A DNA stretch of 64,000 bases, taken from Locusta migratoria (lineage: Eukaryota; Arthropoda; Insecta; Orthoptera; Acrididae). The notes under the pieces were generated by a model. It was given only the letters and a program-made list of their open reading frames with translations. It searched no databases and was not told the origin of the DNA. The DNA lies in NCBI GenBank assembly GCA_026315105.1, contig CM048747.1, positions 280,803,654 to 280,867,653 of the forward strand. Reading direction: 5' to 3'. A program made the translations under genes and the position numbers. Shown one piece after another: positions 54,788-64,000 of the stretch. Numbering within the stretch: position 1 is the stretch's first letter; every line of letters begins with the position of its first letter.

Positions 54788-56407
54788 GAGTAGTTTGGTG
54801 GCTCGCTAAGGAGCCTTCAGAGAAAGCATATTTCTTTATGGGTGTTATTATGATTTTATGTCTTCATGTGAATCATCATACATCTTGATGTAAACAATAT
54901 TCAGGGTGTGGACAACATAATATGAATACCAAGTAGAGTTGATCGCGTAGTGGGTCTCAACCATAGTCTTTGTGACGGACTTGGATGCAGATTTCTAAAC
55001 CACTGTTATTAGGTGACGAATTGTACTATTTACCTTGATAGGTCAGAGGTGTGATACTCAAAGAAAGCAGTTACTTGGGTAGCAGAGTCCTTGTGGAGTG
55101 CACTTGTGATTTTTTTAAGGCTAGACGGTAGCTACCGTTCTAACGAACACTTGCTAGACGACACACACAAAATGAAATCTGGCCGCGTTCAGGCGAAAGA
55201 CACCATGTGTAACATTACGTAGGGAAGATTCACCGATAGTAATTACTCTTATCACAGATAAGCAGCTGACTGCTTCTAACATGCTACCTCTGCCCTGAAT
55301 TTCGATCCTCAATTGTTACCCTGGCATATAGAAGGAGACCGTTCAGCTTTCGTGATATTTCTGCGTTCGTTCTTCGTAGGGTTAAAAAGGCTGTACCACC
55401 TCGTCTGGATTTCATAAAAGAGGTAAGTGTGAGATGTATGTTTTCTTATTATAGCCCCCCCCCCCCCCCAATTCAGTTCAGAGCTTAAAATGTTGGTTAT
55501 CATTTGTAATTTGCTTCTCTCGCCCCGTAAAATATTTTATTAAGTTGTTTTCAACAAATGAAGAATCGAAATAATGAATTATTTTTTAATATGCTGTCTG
55601 TTGAAATGTTTTCTACCTTTGTCCTCGTAAATTCATTCTTTCATGTCAGTTTGCTTTAATAAGATTAATTCCGATCTCTTTCTGTCCATCGCTTTTCAAA
55701 ATTATGCGCCTTTTTCATTTTTTATAATTTTCTGACTTAAATAATAATAGAAAGGCAGCAATATTTAGACTGCCAAAACATTTTCAAGTATTCGTAACAA
55801 AAGTCCAGAATTTCCGCATTGCAGGAACCAACTCAGAGGTTTGCTTTTTCACATTAAAAATGCAAAAATAGGAATTCTCAAATATGATTCGGGATTGAGA
55901 GATGGCTGAATCCTGGCGAAGAAAGCTCTGAAATATTCAGCGAGGTGTGGAACGTTTATTAAAAGGATGCATGACGTACAATTGAAGGTGGTGTGTTCAT
56001 GGTAGTCAATAAAAGTATTTTCTCTACTGAAGTTGAAAAGAAGGAAAGAAAGGTTTAATACCGCGTCGACAGCATGGTTATTAGAGATGGAGTAAGAGCT
56101 TGGATAGTTTTCTAGTTTTCTTAAGGGTTGGGTCGGATATCCGACGTACCCTTTTAAAGGAACCACTCCGACATTTACCTTTAACCGACTGGTAATTTTA
56201 CCGAGCACCCAGTTCCATTGTTACCGTCCTAGAGTCATTCAAAGCATGTTCTCCGCTATGTGAGACAGTGTTAATGACGTAAAGAAGGAAGTTTGATCAA
56301 TAAGGTGTGTAAAATTGGGGAAGACTATAGTTATAAATATGAATAAGATCAATCTTTACACAGTCAGTCTGATGTAAGTGGAATGATCGATGGGGAAGCG
56401 AAAGCTT
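54788..56407. other. Intergenic interval, unassigned
   Basis: Contains a C15 run at 55455-55469. No coding or repeat features were recognised. Confidence 0.3.
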
Positions 56408-57420
56408 CATCCACTATGATAGACTATGATAGGTAATGTACCTGGACCAGGTGGTGATGCTTTTATGAAGTCAGAATTAGATAAATCTCCTGGTTGGGCA
56501 AAGTTATTAATTGCGGAACTGAGTCATTTTGAAAGTAGTTTAAGTCAGAAAACTGACGAAAGAAACCAGAAACTGGATAAAACAATTGTGATATAGTTCA
56601 GAAAATTGACGAAAGCTATAGTAAGATTAATAGTGGTATAAACCAAAAACTAGATGAAAAAATCATTATATACGTCAGGAATTCGCTGCAGTAAATAGTA
56701 CTTTAGCAGAGTTCAAAAAGAAAAGTGAAGTGGAGGCTAGTTGTGAAAATAAAAACTTTAGTAGAAAATGTCAATGTGAAATTAACTGAAATTAATAATT
56801 CCTGTGTAAATAATCATAACAGAATAACCTTCTGTGAAAAAGAGTGGAAACTGTTGCTAGTTTCTCTGTCCAGATCTTCTGCACAGAGAATAAAGAAAAA
56901 CTCGGAAATCATATTGGCCAGGTAAAATCTGAACTGGAAACTAGGTTGGCCACGGTAGACGATAATGTGGAAGGTACTCTGTATCTGGGGTGAAAAAGTT
57001 TGAGGATATGGATTCTAAACTGTAGAAATTGAGCAGAAAGTGAAAAAGGTAGAAATGTAGAGTATAAAGCATGTGCTGGAGGTAGCAATGTTGCTGTTAT
57101 TAACTGTAAAAAGTTTAATAACTTTGAACTTAATGGTGATGGGCAATTATTTAGACAGGAAGAAGAACTTAAGTGTCTGGCATTATGATCATATATTGAG
57201 AATTCAGGTAAGGTGAGAAATAGTTAATTTGAAGTAAGTGATAGTGATGAGAGTTCAGGAACAGGTAGTAGTGAGAGTAGTGACAAATATAGTGATGAGA
57301 AAGATGAGGTATATGAATTTAATTTTGATACGGACATTGATCTAACTTCAATAAATCGATAAGAAGGTGACATCAACAATATCTTTTATAATTTTTAGAA
57401 CCCAGTTACTTATTTTGGAG
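56408..57420 (+). pseudogene. Decayed coiled-coil (gag-like) reading frame
   Basis: Across three frames with many stops one reads SELDKSPGWAKLLIAELSHF, repeated Gln/Lys-Leu-Asp-Glu heptad-like segments, QEFAAVNSTLAEFKKKSEVE, KSELETRLATVDDNVEGTL, CKKFNNFELNGDGQLFRQEE, and an acidic Ser-rich tail (SDSDESSGTGSSESSDKYSD, YEFNFDTDIDL). A coiled coil followed by a conserved-looking FNxF block and an acidic region is compatible with an insect LTR-retrotransposon gag, but no zinc knuckle, protease or pol is present. It could be a host pseudogene. Confidence 0.4.
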
Positions 57421-58175
57421 GGGTGAACATAATATGAACTGGCAGCTGCTGTCAGACGTATAAAATACAGGAGATTACTTTGTGTTACGTATTACAGAGG
57501 CAAACTTCAATTCAAAAATCATAATGTCAAAGTCGTGAGAGTAATTTTCATATGATGATAAAAACATAATTTATTAGTCGCAAATAACGTGAAATTATCA
57601 GGGATTTTGAGGGGCAGCCACACCTATCCTTTATCCCTCTCATACTATCCATCCTTTCTTAAACACCCCACAACCTTTCATTTGGCGATCCCTGCCAGGA
57701 TTCCATTTTTCACATTTATTCCCCACCACCACAACCTTTCACAGACTTCAAGTTCTCGAAGTCTGTGATCGCGGCACCTCGTCCTTCGCAGCTTTGCGTT
57801 GGCTTCTCTTATTAGGGTTTTAACAGCTGTAGCCCCTCCGTGAATGTACAGCCATGTGTTCAGTTTTTATCGTAACAGTGCTCTTTAAATGAGGTTTGAG
57901 TTTTGTTGTTTTTGTGGTGGTTGTTTCGTATTGTTTGTCTACCATCGTTGTTAATGCTCGTCGGTCGTTGTCAGTTAACTACGGGTTTCGGGTTCCTATT
58001 ATTCTGCGCCAATGATTTTTTTTTTACTTTTTGCGTCTGCTGTCATTATCGAGACAGCTGTTGTCAGTGGAAAGTTAAACATTGCAACCGTTTTCGTCGT
58101 AGACACTGTCACTAACTGCGCACCATCGAGTTTGAGAAATGACACTTTTTATACATCATTTGTGTTAACAAGCTC
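57421..58175. other. Intergenic interval, unassigned
   Basis: Contains a small inverted repeat ACAGACTTCAAGTTCTCGAA|GTCTGTG at about 57740-57767. No gene was recognised. Confidence 0.3.
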
Positions 58176-58201
58176 AAAAAAAAAAAAAAAAAAAAAAAAA
58201 A
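58176..58201 (+). repeat. Poly(A) run of 26
   Basis: Pure adenine run immediately upstream of dispersed unit D copy 2. Confidence 0.9.
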
Positions 58202-58209
58202 TGGGAACA

Positions 58210-58615
58210 CCTTATTCTTTCCATTCTCCACTTCAAGGAGTGGAGCGGGCTGTTTGAGGTCCGGCCCATAAAGAGTCGCGGTTCTATTCAGCCAACTATC
58301 AGATAAGCTGATAGTGGGGCAAAGGGGGATCCCAACTGGGAATAAGTGGGAGGCGCTTACCAGTTCCGGTATACGCCTTACAACCAAGGAGAACCTCCCG
58401 AAAACCTTGGTCGTAACCGGGGGATTGGGACCTATTTAATTTACCTCTGGAACGTTGCCGCAGACTGAAAATGGATTATCGGGGGAGCACGAGTGCACTC
58501 ACGTCAATCAAGGATCGGACGCCCAAGTTACTCTCGTAAACTCGTAGAGATGAGCTCGACCAACAGTGGACAAGCGTCTCCTTAGAGGAACCGCATCCGG
58601 GAGCGCGGTATCCTC
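58210..58615 (+). repeat. Dispersed ~405-bp repeat (unit D), copy 2
   Basis: Colinear with 35121-35537, same orientation, both with the CTCCACT/AGTGGAG hairpin near the 5' end and TCGGGGGAGCACGAGTGCAC-type block. A target duplication was not found. Confidence 0.8.
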
Positions 58616-59458
58616 TGACGATGGTTGACCGTCGCAGAACGAAACGTATAATATACTGCAAGATAACTTTGAAGACGTCGTATGTCAGGTGTGCACTGCC
58701 TTCGCGTCTCAGTGTTAACACGTACGCAGTGGTGTCAACTTGCAACAAGGTGTAGTACACTGTGTGCTGTTCATGTTGCACACATAATAAAGTACTACAT
58801 CATGAGGTCTGAACACTGGCGCTGAAAGCGTATGTTGCGCCAATAACACAGTTCCTTAGATTGCCCATATATGTTACTCAACCCACACAAAGATGTGAAC
58901 AACCACGCAAGAACAGTGATAATGCGCCGAAGTGGGTAAGGTGGCCGATCAGTTCCACTCAAAACACCAGGAAGGAGGTACTCTGCTGATGTTCACTGTA
59001 ATTCTGACGCGCCAAGAAGGTCGACACCGAAATTTATCCGCAATGTTACTTTATGTCAGGAGGGCCTTTAAAAAAGAGACGCTTCTAAACGTCTCGAAGT
59101 GAACCAAAAACATGTTGTTCGGACGGTACACAAGATACACGAACTGTCGGTGTCTTGCGTCACTCTTTCCTCCAAATCGTGAACACAGCCGCTGATGACG
59201 CTATTTACAGATTTCAGTTAAGATACCTTAACGTATGTATGCACTTGTATTCCTTTGCGTACAAAAATATTATGAATTAAGAAGAATGTGAGTTATACTT
59301 CTCTTCATATTGCCTCGCGATCTGTTTAGATTTTTAAATATTTTCATTTACAAGAAGGAAAATAATTTCAAAGAGTAACCTATTTCTCTCTCAGGCTGTA
59401 TGTGTAAGGACACATATAAATTAAATTTACGTTGATTTTTCCTTTGGTATTAGCGTTA
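58616..59458. other. Intergenic interval, unassigned
   Basis: No gene or repeat recognised. Confidence 0.3.
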
Positions 59459-61745
59459 ATGTTGTTGTGGTATCCAGTACGGAAAGTGGCTTGATACAGT
59501 CCCCCACCCTACTCTATCCTGATCAAGCTCCTTCATCTTCTCGTAAGACGGCAACCTACATCCAATTGAATTTGCTTACTATATTCATCTCTTGGTTTCC
59601 CTCAGCGCTTTTTTTTATAGTTATGTCAGAAACTCCTTTTCTGCTCAATTCTGTTCAGTGCCTCCTCATTAGTTACGAGATCCACCCACCTTATCTTCAG
59701 CATTCTTCTGTAACACCACATTTCAAAGGCCTCTATCCTCTTCCTGTCCGCACTGTTTATTGTCCATATTTCACTCTCATACAAGGCAACACTCCACACA
59801 AATTCCTTCAGAAAGAACTTCCTTATGCTTAAATTAATATTCGATGTTAATAAATTTCTCTTTTTCAAAAACGCTTTTCTTCCCATTGTTATTCTGCATT
59901 TTATATCCTCTGTACTGCCCAAGATTTTTTACCTAATCTAATTTCTTCAGCATCGCCTAATTTTCTAAGACTGCATTCCATTACCTTTGTTTTGCTCTTG
60001 TTAATGCTCATCTTAATTGTTCCTTTCAACACACTGTCCATTTCGTACAATTGCTCCTCCAGGACCTTCGCTCTCTGACAGAATTACAATGGCATCAGCA
60101 AAACGTGAAGTTTTTATTTCTTCACGCTGAACATTAATCCCTTCTCCAAATTTCTCCTTGGTTTCTTTTATAGCATGCTCAATGTACAAATTGAATAGCA
60201 TTGGGGAAAGGCTACAACTCTGTCTTACAGCCTTCCTAACCTCTGCATCCCTTTCATGCCCTTCAACTCTGATAACTGTTGTCTGGTTTTTGTACAAGTT
60301 GTAAATAATCTTCCTTCCCTTATATTTTACTCCTGCTGATTTCAGAGTTTGAAAGAGTGTATTCCAATCAACATTGTCAAAAACTTTTTCCAAATAGACA
60401 AAAGCTAGAAATGTAGGTTTGCCTTTCCTTAATTTATCTTCTAGGATAAGCCTTAAAGTAAGGATTGCCTCCCGTGTTCCTTCATTTCTCATAAATCCAA
60501 ACTGATCTTCCCCGAAGTCGGATTCCACAAGTTTTTCCATTCGTCTGTAAATAATTTGTGTTAAAAGTTTGCAACCATGTCCTTATTAAACTGATGGTTC
60601 TGTAATTTTCACACCTGTGTGTACCTTTCTTTGGAATCTGCCCCTGGCTATGTCTTTCAATTTAAAACCTGGTTCCGAAATCTATGTCTTAACATTATAA
60701 AATCTATCTGATACCTTCTAGTGTCCCCTGGTCTCTTCCACGTATACACCTTCTTTCCTGATTCTTAAACGAAGTATTGTTATCATTAAATCATGTTCTG
60801 TGCAAAATTCTACCAGGTGATCTCTTTCATTCCTTTTGCCCAGTCCATATTCACCTACTATTTTTCCTTCCCTTCCTTTTCCTACTAACAAATTCCAGTC
60901 TGCCATCACAATTAAGTTTTTTTCCTCTCCCTTAATTGTCTGAATAATTTCCTTTACCTCCTGATACATTTCTTTGATCTCATCATTGGCAGAGCTAGTG
61001 GGCATATACACTTGTAACTTGTACTACTGTGGTCGGTGTTGGCTTTGTATCTATCTTGACTACGATAATGCGATCACTGTGTTGCTCATAGTAGTTTACC
61101 CACATTCCTATTTTCTTATTATCAGACCTACTCCTGTGATACCCCCAACTGATTTTGTGTTTATAATCGTGTACTCGCCTGACCAGAAATCCTGTTCCTC
61201 CTTCCACCGAACTTCACTAATCCCCACTATATCTAACTTCAGCCAATCCTTTTCCCTTTTTAAATTTTCCAACTTCCCTACACGATTAAGGGATCTAACA
61301 TTCCATGCTCCGATCTGTAGAATGCCACTGCTTCTTTGCTGATGATCACATCCTCCTGAATAGTCCCCGCCCGGAGATACGAATGGGGAACTGTTTTATC
61401 TAAGGAACATTTTACTCGAGAGGATGCCATCATCATATATTCCAACAGTAGAGCTGCATATCCTTGGGAAAAGTATCGACTGTAGTTTCCCCTTGCTTTC
61501 ATCTGTTCGCAGTAACTGTGTGGCAAAGCCGCATTAGCTGATGTTAGAAGGCCAGCTCAGTCAATCATCCAGACTGTTGCCCCTGTAACTACTGAAAAGG
61601 CTGCTGCCCCTCTTCAGGAACCACACGTTTGTCTGGCCTCTCCACAGATACCCCTCCGCTGTGGTTGTACCTACGGTACGGCTATCTGTATCGTTGAGGC
61701 ACGCAAGCCACCCCACCTCTGCAATCTCTGTGGTTCATGGGGGTG
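59459..61745 (-). pseudogene. Non-LTR retrotransposon, RTE-like, longer copy
   Basis: Minus-strand fragments: a 5' region (61330-61745) with many stops, endonuclease (SANDEIKEMYQEVKEIIQTI, NLIVMADWNLLVGKGREGK, YGLGKRNERDHLVEFCTEHD), reverse transcriptase (EKLVESDFGEDQFGFMRNEG, VYLEKVFDNVDWN, SPMLFNLYIEHAIKETKE, KTSRFADAIVILSESEG), and C-terminus (IRKFFLKEFVWSVALYESE, RRMLKIRWVDLVTNEE). It ends TGGATACCACAACAAC. It is the same family as 3518-5562. Both catalytic aspartate sites are changed (VYLEK for VDLEK; FADA for FADD), and sequence between endonuclease and RT is missing near 60600-60660. Confidence 0.85.
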
Positions 61746-62589
61746 GGTGTAAATGATATAAACGTGCAATCCCTTAGGATTGCGAACATTCGGTAGGCGA
61801 AAGTAGCCTCAGTAATATCTCTATGCACTACTAGCAGTTTATATATTGTAGACAGTATTTATTGTAGGTTTTCAACTGTGGGAGTGTTGGGAATTTTAAA
61901 CGCAACATAACCTCACCATTGGTTTCCCTAAAAAAATTGTTTGTTAATCTATGGACCTTTTCACTCTGGTCATCAGACCCCCCTAAGAACATCAGACACG
62001 CTGAAAGTCCAACCACCCAAAAATAGATCAAGCCGATGCAGAGACACACTAATTCGAAACACGTTAATTACTGTTAGTGAAAGCAACGTAAAATTACTTT
62101 CTATGTGTCCTTAGAGATACTTACAGAGAACAATAGGTTGCTCTTTGAAATTATGTTTTTCCTTGAAAATAAAATATTTGAAATGTTTTAATCGTAACAG
62201 ACAGGGATGTTAGAATAAACGGAGATGGCATTATCTATGCCGAGAACGTACGTCAGTTGAAGCCTGACCGCCATGTTGGTCATTTTTGGAAAGCTATTTA
62301 TCCGTTAAAACTGAAAAGTATGTACTTTCAAACAATACATTTTCTAGAATAAATAGTAATAAATACTCAACATAGTACATTTGAAAACTTAATTTTTAAT
62401 GTCTAATTTGCACTCTTTTTGATGAATCTACTGTAAGAATGTTACTCGTGTATTGCTCCAATACAGTTTATTAGAAATACAACAACAAAAAGTCAGTACT
62501 CCTCTGGCTGTATGCTAATGTTACACCAGAACAAAATACATAAAATTAAAGGTCCACTGGTTTACAGTTCCAACACTTGAACAATACCA
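61746..62589. other. Intergenic interval, unassigned
   Basis: AT-rich, no recognised gene or element. Confidence 0.3.
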
Positions 62590-62960
62590 GTTCATCAATT
62601 CCGGATGTCAGTGTGGCGACCTACAATCGTCCGTCCCCACAGTCGGCGGCGGTGCTGCGGAACCCGATGGTGTCCTTGGCTGGGCGGCTGAGCAGCGGCG
62701 GTGGCGACGTCGGAGGGCGGAGGCGTGGCAGGTCCCTTGGCTGGCGTCCCACTGCCGTGGCTAGGCTATGATCGTCCTTAAATATGCACGCGGAAAGATA
62801 TCTGCCTGCCCTAACTCCGCGATAACGTGCACGGCGGGCGGGAGTAGGTCTCCTTTTACTGCGCCCTGTGGACGTGCTGCTAGCGCCGCCCTCGACGTCG
62901 TGTGGGCCCGTGGATGGTTCGCCTAGCTGCCCGGCAACCCGCGATGCCTTCGTGTTGTAT
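62590..62960. promoter_or_regulatory. GC- and CpG-rich block, possible promoter or repeat
   Basis: About 370 bases rich in G+C and CpG (GTCGGCGGCGGTGCTGCGG, GAGCAGCGGCGGTGGCGACG, CTAGCGCCGCCCTCGACGTC) stand out from AT-rich flanks. TTAAATATGC at 62777-62786 could serve as a weak TATA-like element. No start codon or exon can be tied to it. It may equally be part of a GC-rich transposon. Confidence 0.25.
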
Positions 62961-63164
62961 GTGTTGCCGCTGTAGTAGGCGGACAGGACAGTTTGAACAC
63001 TTTGTACATCAAGGCAAAACTGTCGGACGTTTTATTCCTGTTTTAAGTTACATAAAACTTTAGCTGTACAATACGAACACCTCTCTAAAACTTAGCAATA
63101 TGGCGGAGGCAGGATTCACTTTTTCAGCGTAAGGGCGTCTCCATGTATTTTAACCTCCTTGGCA
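62961..63164. other. Unassigned interval
   Basis: No features recognised. Confidence 0.3.
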
Positions 63165-63375
63165 GTACGAGGCGCGTCCAGAAAGTAAGTTCCGTTTCTA
63201 TTTATCTCCGCTGCAGTGCTGCGATTGCAGTTCCGCACATGCGCTGTAGACGATGTGTATCAAGGAGAAGAACGTGTGCCATTTGGAGATCGCTGTCAGT
63301 TACGTACGCTTCGTTGTGCTTGTTTGAAATGTTGCCTTTGATTGAAAATCCCGCCGCCTGTGAAATCAGGTGTAG
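63165..63375 (+). mobile_element. mariner 5' end with transposase N-terminus
   Basis: The terminal-repeat-like TACGAGGCGCGTCCAGAAAG begins at about 63167. It is followed by a leader and then ATG at about 63331 with MLPLIENPAACEIRCS, the typical N-terminus of a mariner transposase subgroup. It is cut after about 17 codons by the SINE family 2 head. It belongs to a different mariner from 20051-21882. Confidence 0.65.
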
Positions 63376-63490
63376 TGTAGGGGTCAGCGTAACTTCCTAG
63401 AAAGCAGGAGACCCGGGTTCGAATCCCGGCTGGGTGCACATTTTCAGCTTTGCCCAATAGCAGTTCATGTCATATATTCTGTGAATATTA
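63376..63490 (+). mobile_element. tRNA-derived SINE (family 2)
   Basis: The head GTGTAGGGGTCAGCGTAACT, B box GGTTCGAATCCC and body TTTTCAGCTTTGCCCAATAG run to ATATTCTGTGAATATTA. Only the tRNA-derived head from the D arm onward and the body are present; the left end fuses to the mariner fragment. Confidence 0.8.
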
Positions 63491-63515
63491 CTCGTAAAAC
63501 GTCTAACAGTAAGAG

Positions 63516-63536
63516 AACACACACACACACACACAC
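63516..63536. repeat. (CA)n microsatellite
   Basis: About ten CA units, at the 3' side (in minus orientation) of the next tRNA-like repeat. Confidence 0.9.
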
Positions 63537-63539
63537 AAA

Positions 63540-63640
63540 CGGCGAAGGGAGGACTCGAACGTCCCGCGATAGCGGCTGCGCAATCCTTAGCTTGGTGCCT
63601 TAGATTACACGACCATCACCGAACGGCTTACGTCTCTCAT
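63540..63640 (-). mobile_element. tRNA-like SINE head, minus strand
   Basis: Read on the minus strand: GCCGTTCGGTGATGGTCGTG, an anticodon-arm-like part, B box CGTTCGAGTCCTCCC and GCCGTTTGTGTG. It resembles a class II tRNA head. Without a closed acceptor stem it is a retroposon head and not a tRNA gene. Confidence 0.5.
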
Positions 63641-63756
63641 CCCGATAATTTAGAATTAGTGGATAACACTCATCTTGATATCTGAAAGACAAGAGCCTTA
63701 TAACAAACTATTAAAATTAATTTTATCTTGTTTGAAGGGGCGATCTTAAGTAATTA

Positions 63757-63983
63757 GTACGAAATGTTGTCAATATTGCTATCGTATTGTCTGGATGACT
63801 AGTTTTGGTAATACACAGTTACCGTCAACGGATCATCTGTTTCTGACACAACATTTTTGATTATTAGCAAAAGCACTTGTCAAAATTGTTGTGTCTGAAA
63901 TATATGATACGATGATGGTAACTGTGTATTACCGAAACTAGTCATCCAGACAGTAAAACAGGGATCTTGGCAACATTTGGTAC
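63757..63983. repeat. Inverted repeat (hairpin element), 227 bp
   Basis: The arms pair from GTACGAAATGTTG (63757) to CAACATTTGGTAC (63983), almost perfectly over TGTCTGGATGACTAGTTTTG/GGTAATACACAGTTACC, and inner arms CTGTTTCTGACACAACATTT/AATTGTTGTGTCTGAAATAT pair too. No coding capacity. Confidence 0.85.
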
Positions 63984-64000
63984 TAAACGATATTACAAGT

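Overview
This is eukaryotic, almost certainly insect, nuclear DNA, and the repeat content looks like a large-genome orthopteran (grasshopper or locust). That assignment is inference. It rests on kilobase-scale introns, on at least ten copies of one tRNA-headed SINE with internal Pol III A and B boxes, on tRNA-headed SINEs of several other kinds, and on decayed LINE, mariner, Tc1 and piggyBac copies that fill most of the sequence. There is no bacterial-style gene organisation, no CRISPR array and no operon.

Host gene. One host gene is visible, on the + strand: the 3' part of a tetratricopeptide-repeat protein, best matched from memory to the mitochondrial TTC19 family. Four GC-rich exons (10440-10595, 23694-23890, 35972-36109, 41717-41795) have AG acceptors and GT donors. 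Their phases are compatible (0/0, 2/2, 2/2), and they join into an open frame of 189 residues plus a stop. The 5' exons are not seen and probably lie upstream of the window. The introns are 13.1, 12.1 and 5.6 kb and are packed with transposons.

Layout. 1-10.4 kb: transposon-protein remnant, SINEs, two LINE remnants and a palindromic foldback element abutting the first visible exon. 11.8-15.7 kb: a nested stack in which a piggyBac-type element carries a second, internally deleted piggyBac-type element, all inside an older ~1-kb insertion with a 13-bp target duplication. 15.8-23.5 kb: LINE and Tc1 ends, then a dispersed repeat split by a mariner that itself holds a SINE and another insertion. 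24.4-31.9 kb: two minus-strand LINEs, the second with an SGNH-hydrolase-like ORF plus endonuclease/reverse transcriptase. 32.4-41.1 kb: inverted-repeat elements, a 320-bp tandem repeat, the third exon and a second foldback element. 41.7-42.5 kb: last exon and probable 3' UTR. 42.5-64 kb: intergenic DNA with a MITE, Tc1 copies, SINEs, a 0.9-kb polypurine block, a decayed gag-like reading frame, a LINE, a GC-rich block and a terminal hairpin.

How the parts interact. The transposons look dead, with missing catalytic residues, stops, frameshifts or internal deletions. Many insertions have readable target-site duplications, so relative insertion order can be established. The main possible effect on the host gene is through RNA structure: complementary microsatellites flank one exon closely, and two related palindromic elements sit in introns on either side of three exons. 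No new defence or enzymatic system was identified.
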